Shown: in pieces, positions 1 through 5,046 of the stretch
How positions within the stretch are numbered: position 1 is the stretch's first letter
Layout of the letters: each line of letters opens with the position of its first letter
Assembly (NCBI GenBank): GCA_024464205.1
Contig: JANHAI010000070.1
Coordinates: 1 to 5,996 of the forward strand
Direction: 5' to 3'
Length of the DNA stretch: 5,996 nucleotides
DNA from: Candidatus Methanomethylicia archaeon
GTDB taxonomy: Archaea > Thermoproteota > Methanomethylicia > Methanomethylicales > Methanomethylicaceae
The notes under the pieces: generated by a model
What the model was told of the DNA's origin: nothing
Databases searched by the model: none
The model's input: the letters and a program-made list of their open reading frames with translations, nothing else
Translations under genes and position numbers: made by a program

Positions 1-338
1 AATATCAGCTGAGCAATTATCATGGCTTCAGGGGTATATAGTAGCCTCAAGAAGCCAAGCGGACCAAAGGACGAGAGCATGAGGTAAACAACGAGTCCCA
101 CTGCAACGGGAGGCAGTCCCATGAAGGTGTTTATAATGGCAGCCACGAAAGATTTGCCGATAAATTCCTTCGTTGCTATTATGTAGCCGAGAGGGATCCC
201 AGCGATTGCACCTAACAGTGTTGCGGTAATTGATACCCTGAGCGATAGCATGGTTATGCCCATTATCTCAGGATCGCCAGAGAGAATTATCTCAAATGCT
301 CTCCATAACCCATCCACAATAATCTCGAAGCCGCTCAT
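1..338 (-). CDS. tupB: Tungstate ABC transporter permease TupB, N-terminal part (cut by window edge)
   Basis: This is the membrane channel subunit of a TupABC-type tungstate importer. Only the first 112 codons are present; the gene runs off the left edge, and family members are about 220-240 residues long. The hydrophobic stretches at roughly residues 27-55, 64-88 and from 103 onward look like membrane helices. The segment FMGLPPVAVGLVVYLMLS (about 72-89), followed by GPLG and YTPEAMIIAQ, is the recognisable TupB signature. The conserved EAA loop that docks the ATPase would lie beyond the edge. The ATG at 338 is preceded by GGAGG seven bases upstream, which fixes the start. It lies 63 bases after tupA on the same strand, so the two are probably one operon controlled from the tupA promoter. 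The family call is from remembered motifs, not a search. Confidence 0.88.
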   Translation of the reverse strand, partial: MSGFEIIVDGLWRAFEIILSGDPEIMGITMLSLRVSITATLLGAIAGIPLGYIIATKEFIGKSFVAAIINTFMGLPPVAVGLVVYLMLSSFGPLGFLRLLYTPEAMIIAQLI

Positions 339-345
339 CAATAAG

Positions 346-350
346 CCTCC
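346..350 (-). promoter_or_regulatory. Shine-Dalgarno site of tupB
   Basis: On the minus strand the sequence reads GGAGG, seven bases before the ATG at 338. It decides the tupB start. It also shows that the second gene of the operon uses Shine-Dalgarno initiation, while the first gene, tupA, appears leaderless. Confidence 0.7.
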
Positions 351-401
351 GCATTATTTGACCCATCAATGTTTACAGACGTCTCTGAAGGATCGTACAT
401 G

Positions 402-1352
402 CTACCGGTCACGCACCCCTTTTACACTAAGGAGGTAATTTATGTAGGAGACTGCAGCCTCCTCTGAGGGCAAGCCGATCGTTTCAGGACGGCCATATAT
501 CGGGAAGAAAACTCGCTCGCCCCCTATGGTGTAGTTCGATATCAATGACTGCCCCTCATCACTGACGAGGAATAAGAGGAAATCGAGTGCCCAGTCGTAG
601 TGTATGTTTGGGTATCGCGTTGAATTGAGTAGGACGATGCCATATGGATTCAAGAGCGCCGGATCTTTTTCGCATAAGATCACAAGCCCCAGATTTTCCT
701 TCATCGTTAACTTCAATGCCAAGTAAGTAGCCCTGTCCGCAATCGTATAGCCGCCCATCTCGTTGGCTATCCTTATCACATCAGCCATCCCGGCTCCTGC
801 TGATAGGTACCATTGGGCACCCACATAATTCTCAATGCCAGCTTCCGACCATAACCTCTTCTCGAGTGAGTGAGTGCCTGAATTATCGCCACGCGAAATG
901 AAGACGGCCTTATTTGAGCTGTTTGATGTTGCGATCCTTGCCATTGCCACGGTCGCATTTTGACCGATAGCCCCAGCGGGGTCTGAAGCGGGCCCTATCA
1001 GAACGAAATCGTTGTACATCACCGTTATTCTGAGAAGACCGTTCCCAGCATCGACAAATGAATCTTCCTTAGAACGATCATGCACCAGCAGAATGTCCGC
1101 ATCCCCCCTGCTGGCTACTTCGACTGCTTGCCCGCTCCCTAACCTTAGCCACGTCAGATCAAGATTGTATTTTGAATCGAAGTAGGGCTTGAGATACGAA
1201 AGTAGCCCTGAATCGACCGTGCTCGTTGTTGTGGCAACAACAAGGCGATTCTTTCCAACAGCTGAGCTTCCGAAATGCGAATCCACCAATAGCCCCATAG
1301 CCATAGTTAGGATGATTGCAAACAAGAGGGCGGACTTCTCTCTTCTATTCAT
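402..1352 (-). CDS. tupA: Tungstate-binding protein TupA of an ABC importer
   Basis: This 316-residue protein captures tungstate outside the membrane and delivers it to the TupB permease. Residues 1-24 form a short basic head plus a hydrophobic segment (ALLFAIILTMAMGLLV), consistent with a signal peptide or membrane anchor. The mature part starts near residue 36 with LVVATTTSTVDSGLL; TTTST (41-45) is the TupA-type oxyanion loop. Further family motifs are GSGQA (72-76), GDADILLVH (83-91), VMYNDFVLIGP (111-121), SRGDNSGTH (153-161, with the Arg thought to contact the anion), AGAGM (185-189), DRATYL (206-211) and NPYGI (236-240). This pattern fits TupA better than ModA or WtpA. The ATG at 1352 has no clear ribosome-binding site, but a TATA box is centred about 26 bases upstream, so the mRNA is probably leaderless. 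It is the first gene of an operon with tupB, and a ModE-type inverted repeat covers its promoter. Whether tungstate or molybdate is preferred cannot be read directly from the sequence. Confidence 0.92.
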   Translation of the reverse strand: MNRREKSALLFAIILTMAMGLLVDSHFGSSAVGKNRLVVATTTSTVDSGLLSYLKPYFDSKYNLDLTWLRLGSGQAVEVASRGDADILLVHDRSKEDSFVDAGNGLLRITVMYNDFVLIGPASDPAGAIGQNATVAMARIATSNSSNKAVFISRGDNSGTHSLEKRLWSEAGIENYVGAQWYLSAGAGMADVIRIANEMGGYTIADRATYLALKLTMKENLGLVILCEKDPALLNPYGIVLLNSTRYPNIHYDWALDFLLFLVSDEGQSLISNYTIGGERVFFPIYGRPETIGLPSEEAAVSYINYLLSVKGVRDR

Positions 1353-1366
1353 GCCTTAGCACTATC

Positions 1367-1390
1367 CGTTATATTTATAAAAATATAACG
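1367..1390. promoter_or_regulatory. ModE-type operator: perfect 10-bp inverted repeat
   Basis: The left arm CGTTATATTT (1367-1376) and the right arm AAATATAACG (1381-1390) are exact reverse complements around a four-base centre, ATAA. The outer halves CGTTATAT and ATATAACG match the ModE recognition element known from bacterial molybdate operons, which has also been reported in archaea. The repeat is the only one of its kind in the window. It lies between tupA and the gene for a regulator with a ModE-like DNA-binding domain, and its centre coincides with the tupA TATA box. A bound dimer would therefore be expected to block TBP and shut off tungstate uptake when oxyanion is plentiful. The repeat is seen directly; the regulator-operator pairing is inferred. 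Confidence 0.85.
1374..1381 (-). promoter_or_regulatory. TATA box of tupA inside the operator
   Basis: TTTATAAA is self-complementary, so it reads the same on both strands. Its centre is about 26 bases from the tupA ATG at 1352, the usual distance from an archaeal TATA box to the transcription start. Transcription would then begin at or next to the A of the ATG, giving a leaderless message. Read to the right, the same box could start transcripts near 1404, just before the alternative GTG codon at 1407 of the regulator. Confidence 0.65.
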
Positions 1391-1397
1391 CATCTCC

Positions 1398-1405
1398 TTA
1401 AATAA
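1398..1405 (+). promoter_or_regulatory. TATA-like element of the ModE-like regulator gene
   Basis: TTAAATAA is centred about 26 bases before the ATG at 1428, the spacing expected for a leaderless archaeal promoter. It follows the inverted repeat at 1367-1390 by only seven bases, so a protein bound there would cover the region where TFB should sit. Autoregulation is therefore plausible. No Shine-Dalgarno sequence precedes either candidate start codon. Confidence 0.5.
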
Positions 1406-1427
1406 GGTGCCCCCATATTCCATTATC

Positions 1428-2468
1428 ATGAAGCCCCGCTTTGCAGTATGGCTTGAGGACGGCAGCAGGTACATCATTGGTGAAAAGGAAGCTAAGATCC
1501 TAGAAGGTATAGAGAAATATGGTTCGCTGATGGCAACTGCGAAGTCATTAGGTGTTACATATGCTCATGTTTGGAAAGTTGTCGAGAGACTTACGAATTG
1601 TTTGGGAAAGCCCGTAGTAAGCGCTTACCGCGGAGGAGAGGCGGGAGGCGGCACTACATTGACTGAAGACGGGCTAACACTGCTGAGGGAATACCAGGAA
1701 TTGGAGGATAGAATCGCGAAGTTTATTGGTTCTAGCAATAAACGCGTCTTTGTCGATTACAATAGGCCCGGTTTGGTCATAATAGGCAGCAGTTGCCCTG
1801 CATTGAAGCTCCTAATAGGCTTCATAAAAGGAACGGATTGCGAACTGGTGGAGGTCGGATCATCGGCAGGCATAACTGCCGTTATGCTTGGCGAGGCGGA
1901 TCTTGCGGGCATCCACCTTTATGATCCAGTTAGTGGGAAATATAATGAAAAGGCTGTTAAAGATGCGTGGCCGCGTGGCATGGCAGTATTAATCAAAGGG
2001 TATGTGAGGGAGCAGGGGCTCTTGGTCAAAAGCGGCAATCCGAAAGGGATCTGGTGTTTGGAAGACCTCCAGAAGAAGAATGGAAGGCTCGTCAACAGGA
2101 ACTTGGGATCTGGGACGAGAGAGCTGATCGATAGGCTTATTAAAAGTAAAGGCATGGACGCCGGCAACATACGGGGTTACGACTTCGAGGTGAAAACCCA
2201 CGAGGAGGCCGCAAAGGCGATTGTTGAGAATAAAGCAGATGTTGGAATAGGGCTGAGGGCCATGGCAAGAGCTCACAATCTTGATTTCGTAAAGCTGTGT
2301 GAGGAGGAGTACGATTTTGTTGCCGAAAGGAGGAGGATCAATAAGCCAGAAATAAAGGCGTTCATAGCATCGCTCAAATCAGCGGATTTCAGGGAAATGC
2401 TTGGTGAGAAATATGAAGGGATCTGGACCACAAGCGAGACTGGCAAAGTACTGGATATCACGGGCTGA
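1428..2468 (+). CDS. ModE-like transcriptional regulator with PBP-like oxyanion-sensing domain
   Basis: This is a predicted repressor of the divergent tungstate operon. Residues 1-95 are a ModE-type winged helix: MKPRF at the start, the helix-turn-helix near 31-60 (GSLMATAKSLGVTYAHVWK), and the glycine-rich wing GGEAGGGTTLTEDG (69-82). Residues 113-340 form a periplasmic-binding-protein-like domain of the kind seen in COG1910/PF12727 proteins, with VNRNLGSGTREL (222-232), GYDFEVKTHEEAA (250-262), ADVGIGLRA (270-278) and an EEYDFV segment (293-298). There is no TOBE/Mop domain, the sensor of classical bacterial ModE, so the ligand would be read by the PBP-like domain. I chose the ATG at 1428 because family members begin at MKPRF and a TATA-like box lies 26 bases upstream. 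A GTG at 1407 would add seven residues. The gene is divergent from tupA, shares its operator region, and overlaps the converging gene by 11 bases at its end. Confidence 0.88.
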   Translation: MKPRFAVWLEDGSRYIIGEKEAKILEGIEKYGSLMATAKSLGVTYAHVWKVVERLTNCLGKPVVSAYRGGEAGGGTTLTEDGLTLLREYQELEDRIAKFIGSSNKRVFVDYNRPGLVIIGSSCPALKLLIGFIKGTDCELVEVGSSAGITAVMLGEADLAGIHLYDPVSGKYNEKAVKDAWPRGMAVLIKGYVREQGLLVKSGNPKGIWCLEDLQKKNGRLVNRNLGSGTRELIDRLIKSKGMDAGNIRGYDFEVKTHEEAAKAIVENKADVGIGLRAMARAHNLDFVKLCEEEYDFVAERRRINKPEIKAFIASLKSADFREMLGEKYEGIWTTSETGKVLDITG

Positions 2469-3069
2469 TGCCAATCACAATTGGCGTCAAATATGTCTCC
2501 ATTACAGCGGCCACTAAAAGTAGGACGAGTGAGAAGAGGAATAGCCTGAAGGAGGATTCGAATGATTCAGTTAATTTGTATTCAGTGTGGCGCATTTTGC
2601 TCTTGATCTTCCGTATAAACGATATGCCCAGTCGCAGACCTGCAGCGCCAGCGATGACGAGGGCAGGCAACTCGAAAATACCATGAGGCGCAAGCGCCAA
2701 TATCGGGGCCATAAGGGAGACCTGGTCGATGAGGGTTGCACTTATGAGGCCTACGATGAAGCCATTGAAAAACAAGATGAAAGCAGGGATTATCAATATG
2801 GGTCCCGTTAGAAAAGCAATTGATGCTGTAAGTGAGTTCTTTATAAACAGGAAAGCAACGCTCATAGGTTCAAACGGTTTGTAGAATTGGACAAGTTGCT
2901 CAAGCCCATCGAAGAGCGGGTTCGCAGAGAGAGGATCACCTGAACGAGGCGCGACGAAGCCGATAGCGATTCCAATGACCATCAATGCCGCTCCAGCAAA
3001 TATGTAGGCAGAATGGGATCTGAATAGCCCAATGCTGAGCCATTTTATCTGATTGTTCATCATCTTCAT
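2458..3069 (-). CDS. SpoIIM/DUF95 family integral membrane protein
   Basis: This 203-residue membrane protein belongs to the family named after Bacillus stage II sporulation protein M. In archaea the family has no established role, and there is no peptidoglycan for it to act on. Hydrophobic segments lie at about 21-40, 70-117 (two or more helices), 119-150 and 175-200. Family signatures are the KNSLTASIAFLTGP stretch (77-90), the motif PHGIFELPA (128-136) and AAGLRLG (142-148), with a conserved-type Glu (191) in the last helix. The start at 3069 overlaps the stop of the GNAT gene as ATGA, suggesting translational coupling. In-frame ATGs at 3063 and 3060 are alternatives; AAAGG at 3070-3074 sits at a good distance from the latter. 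The 3' end overlaps the ModE-like gene on the other strand by 11 bases. Confidence 0.85.
   Translation of the reverse strand: MKMMNNQIKWLSIGLFRSHSAYIFAGAALMVIGIAIGFVAPRSGDPLSANPLFDGLEQLVQFYKPFEPMSVAFLFIKNSLTASIAFLTGPILIIPAFILFFNGFIVGLISATLIDQVSLMAPILALAPHGIFELPALVIAGAAGLRLGISFIRKIKSKMRHTEYKLTESFESSFRLFLFSLVLLLVAAVMETYLTPIVIGISP
2466..2489 (+). terminator. Hairpin at the stop codon of the regulator gene
   Basis: The left arm TGATGCCAAT (2466-2475) begins with the TGA stop codon. With the loop CACA it pairs with ATTGGCGTCA (2480-2489) over all ten positions, one of them a G-U wobble in the plus-strand RNA. In minus-strand RNA that wobble becomes an A-C mismatch, so the hairpin is best formed in the regulator's message. 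No T-run follows, so it is not a classical intrinsic terminator; an RNA-stabilising or 3'-end-defining role is as likely. It also lies in the coding sequence for the last residues of the SpoIIM-family protein. Confidence 0.4.
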
Positions 3070-3350
3070 CCTTTGCTGAGGAGGCGATCATATTGCGGGT
3101 GTTTTTTGAAGTATTCTGTAGCGAAGGCGCATACGGGAACAATAAATAGCCCATTCTTCTCCGCATAGTCCATGGATGCTTTCATAAGCTCCCCCCCTAC
3201 TCCCTTCCCACGGTGTTCCTCTGGCGTATACGTTGAATCGAGGAATATTTTCTTGCCTTCGATGTGGAACTTCACATAGGCATAATTTTTATCGTCAACT
3301 TTTATCCGAATCGCATTAGCTTTGACATCGTAATCCAATTCTAGCACCAT
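3066..3350 (-). CDS. Short GNAT-family N-acetyltransferase (COG2388 type)
   Basis: This 94-residue single-domain protein is of the YjdJ/GTL3 type, a minimal GNAT fold about half the usual acetyltransferase length; such proteins are normally about 90-100 residues, so it is complete. The acetyl-CoA-binding loop is RGKGVGG (47-53), preceded by the strand ending DSTYTPEEH (38-46) and followed by the helix ELMKASMDYAEKNG. The C-terminal family pattern is VPVCAFATEYF (71-81) and HPQYDRLL (84-91); the Cys (74) and Tyr (80) are typical. The substrate is unknown for this subfamily. It is the first gene of a two-gene operon with the SpoIIM-family gene, with which it shares an ATGA stop-start overlap. 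A TATA-like TAAATAAA about 24 bases upstream of the ATG suggests a leaderless message. Confidence 0.88.
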   Translation of the reverse strand: MVLELDYDVKANAIRIKVDDKNYAYVKFHIEGKKIFLDSTYTPEEHRGKGVGGELMKASMDYAEKNGLFIVPVCAFATEYFKKHPQYDRLLSKG

Positions 3351-3355
3351 TACAA

Positions 3356-3363
3356 CTATATAG
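3356..3363 (+). promoter_or_regulatory. TATA-like element of the UPF0173-dys-priS run
   Basis: CTATATAG lies in the 45-base divergent gap between the GNAT gene and the hydrolase gene. Its centre predicts a transcription start near 3385, giving a leader of about ten bases that contains the GGTGAG ribosome-binding site. The assignment rests on position and sequence only. Confidence 0.4.
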
Positions 3364-3369
3364 AGTGGC

Positions 3370-3377
3370 TTTATTTA
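3370..3377 (-). promoter_or_regulatory. TATA-like element of the GNAT-SpoIIM operon
   Basis: On the minus strand this reads TAAATAAA, centred about 24 bases before the ATG at 3350. That is close to the distance expected for a leaderless archaeal transcript. It is interleaved with the plus-strand promoter of the divergent operon. Confidence 0.45.
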
Positions 3378-3386
3378 TTCCAATTG

Positions 3387-3392
3387 GGTGAG
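3387..3392 (+). promoter_or_regulatory. Shine-Dalgarno site that fixes the UPF0173 start
   Basis: GGTGAG lies three bases before the ATG at 3396. This favours that codon over the in-frame TTG at 3384, which would place the site inside the coding sequence. The protein then begins MKIRWLGHSGF, matching the usual start of the family. Confidence 0.6.
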
Positions 3393-3395
3393 AAG

Positions 3396-4052
3396 ATGAA
3401 GATCAGGTGGCTTGGCCATTCTGGGTTCGAGATCAATATCGATGGAAAGCACATCGTTGTCGATCCTTTTCTGAAGGGGAATCCGAAATGCAAGGTAAGG
3501 CTTGAAGAGATCTCGCGGACGGACATTGTAGCAGTGACACATGCCCATTTTGATCATTTAGGGGATTCGGTTGAGCTTTCAAAGAGAGACGGATCCGCCT
3601 TCGTCTGCCTTTATGAAAATAGACATTTTGCAGACGAGGGAGGGATCGAAGAAGTCGTTGCGCTCAATATCGGTGGGTCGTGTGAGGTGAGGGGCATCAC
3701 GGTCACATGCACGAACGCGCTGCATAGCGGGAACCCTTGTGGTTTCGTCTTCAGAGGGAAAAAAGAGTCGGCGTACCATGCAGGAGACACAGGCATATTC
3801 GGAGACATGGCACTGATCCGCAAATTGTATGCACCTGATGTGGTGATGATTCCGATAGGTGGACGCTACACCATGGGACCGAGGGAAGCTGCAGAAGCCA
3901 TCGATCTCATTAGGCCAAATTATGTCATTCCGATGCATTACAATACTTTCGACGCGATTAAGCAGAATCCGGAAAAATTCAGGGACATGGTATTAAAATC
4001 ATCGGGTTGTAATGTGATATTATTAGATGAGGGTGGAAGCGTTGTCGTCTAA
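3396..4052 (+). CDS. UPF0173 metal-dependent hydrolase (metallo-beta-lactamase fold)
   Basis: This 218-residue protein is a complete member of the UPF0173/YtkL family of predicted zinc-dependent hydrolases, whose physiological substrate is not established. The start MKIRWLGHSGFEI and the strand HIVVDPFLKGNP are typical. The metal-binding motif is THAHFDHLGD, with His49, His51, Asp53 and His54. Further ligands are His110 (in NALHSG), Asp131 (in HAGDTGIFGD) and His181 (in IPMHYNTF). The segment IPIGGRYTMGPREAAEAI (152-169) is the most diagnostic of the family. All expected ligands are present, so the enzyme should be active. It is the first gene of a plus-strand run with dys and priS. The downstream gene either overlaps its last 26 bases or starts just after its stop, depending on the dys start. 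Confidence 0.93.
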   Translation: MKIRWLGHSGFEINIDGKHIVVDPFLKGNPKCKVRLEEISRTDIVAVTHAHFDHLGDSVELSKRDGSAFVCLYENRHFADEGGIEEVVALNIGGSCEVRGITVTCTNALHSGNPCGFVFRGKKESAYHAGDTGIFGDMALIRKLYAPDVVMIPIGGRYTMGPREAAEAIDLIRPNYVIPMHYNTFDAIKQNPEKFRDMVLKSSGCNVILLDEGGSVVV

Positions 4053-5046
4053 TCGTGGAGGAAAAAACAACCCCTTGAGGAAAGATAAAGAGGGGGAGAG
4101 GTTGAGGCGAGAGATCCTCTCAGAGAAAGTATGCGATCTCAAAGTACACGACAAAACAACCGTTGGAGACCTGATAAGAGCATATGGGTCGATGGGGGGA
4201 TTCATGGCACCTAACCTAAAAATGGCAGCGAGTATGATCAATGAGATGAAGGAGAGCGGCTGCACTATTTTCCTCTCCTTCACAGGTAACCTGATGGCTA
4301 CCGGGCTGAGGGGGATCATATCGCAACTAATCAGAGAAGGGTTCGTAAGCACCATAGTGACGACTTGCGGGGCACTAGATCACGACATAGCAAGGTCTTA
4401 TGGTGCACGTTACTGTAGCGGCGATTTTGGCCTTGATGATGTGATGCTAAATGAACTGAAGATACACCGTCTGGGTAATGTTGTGATACCTCTTGAAGAC
4501 TACGGTCCGCTTGTCGAGAAAGTGATGAGGGAGCAGCTCCCTGAGATGATCGGTGAAAAGGATACTGTGACCCCGTCAGAGCTGGCGTCGGAGTTCGGGA
4601 AGAGGATAGACGATGAAAATTCGTTTTTGAGGGCGGCGTATAAAAAGAATGTCCCAGTTTATGTGCCAGGCATTATTGATGGATCATTTGGGACGAACCT
4701 TTTCTTCTATTCACAGACGAAGAAGCTCAAATTAGACCTCTTCAAGGACATGAGCGCTATACTGAACCAAGTCTTTGACTCGAAGATGACAGGAGCCATA
4801 ATAATTGGCGGAGGAATAAGTAAACATCATGTGATTTGGTGGAACCAGTTCAGGGAGGGGCTTGATTATTGCGTTTACTTGACCACCGCCCAAGAATACG
4901 ATGGCAGCCTATCTGGCGCACTGCCTAAGGAGGCAATATCATGGGGGAAGGTCAAGCCGATTGCAAAGCAAGTCGCGGTATTTGGTGATGTGACGATTAC
5001 ACTTCCACTCATCGCGGGATCATTGATCAGGCGGGTTGGGGATTGA
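4027..5046 (+). CDS. dys: Deoxyhypusine synthase
   Basis: This enzyme transfers the aminobutyl group of spermidine, using NAD, to one lysine of translation factor aIF5A, the first step of hypusine formation. The longest frame gives 339 residues. Landmarks in order are TVGDLIRAYGSMGGFMAPNL (45-64), FLSFTGNLMATGLRG (82-96), TTCGALDHDIARSYG (112-126), NSFLRAAYKKNVPVYVPGIIDGSFGTNL (198-225) and GGGISKHH (261-268), where Lys266 is the lysine that carries the enzyme-imine intermediate, then TTAQEYDGSLSGA (286-298). The GALDHD segment replaces the GGVEED of the human enzyme, as I recall for Sulfolobus-type archaeal members. The start is uncertain: the ATG at 4027 lacks a ribosome-binding site and overlaps the previous gene by 26 bases. 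TTG codons at 4075 (GGAGG at 4057-4061) and 4102 (preceded by a GGGGGAG stretch) would trim the poorly conserved, basic N-terminus. priS follows with a TTGA stop-start overlap. Confidence 0.93.
   Translation: MRVEALSSNRGGKNNPLRKDKEGERLRREILSEKVCDLKVHDKTTVGDLIRAYGSMGGFMAPNLKMAASMINEMKESGCTIFLSFTGNLMATGLRGIISQLIREGFVSTIVTTCGALDHDIARSYGARYCSGDFGLDDVMLNELKIHRLGNVVIPLEDYGPLVEKVMREQLPEMIGEKDTVTPSELASEFGKRIDDENSFLRAAYKKNVPVYVPGIIDGSFGTNLFFYSQTKKLKLDLFKDMSAILNQVFDSKMTGAIIIGGGISKHHVIWWNQFREGLDYCVYLTTAQEYDGSLSGALPKEAISWGKVKPIAKQVAVFGDVTITLPLIAGSLIRRVGD

Noticed and set aside
376..387. Small palindrome (AGACGTCT core) in the tupA-tupB gap
   Set aside because: The 8-bp core is short, the flanks do not extend it, and it resembles no known operator or terminator; chance is sufficient.
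250..438. Plus-strand 62-residue frame across the tupA-tupB gap
   Set aside because: It is antisense to the tupB start and the tupA end, with no promoter, ribosome-binding site or recognisable sequence.
1396..1407. Second small inverted repeat CCTTA-AA-TAAGG upstream of the regulator
   Set aside because: The 5-bp arms are short and the symmetry is largely explained by the TATA-like element; there is no second copy to suggest an operator.
1919..2276. Minus-strand open frames opposite the ModE-like regulator
   Set aside because: They lie wholly within a well-supported gene, have no family motifs or ribosome-binding sites, and are explained as shadows of its codon pattern.
2468..2811. Plus-strand open frames opposite the SpoIIM-family gene
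   Set aside because: The minus-strand frame has membrane helices and family motifs; the plus-strand translations are featureless and overlap each other in different frames.
3579..3938. Minus-strand 119-residue frame opposite the UPF0173 gene
   Set aside because: It is antisense to a gene with all metal ligands in place, and its translation shows no domain-like pattern.
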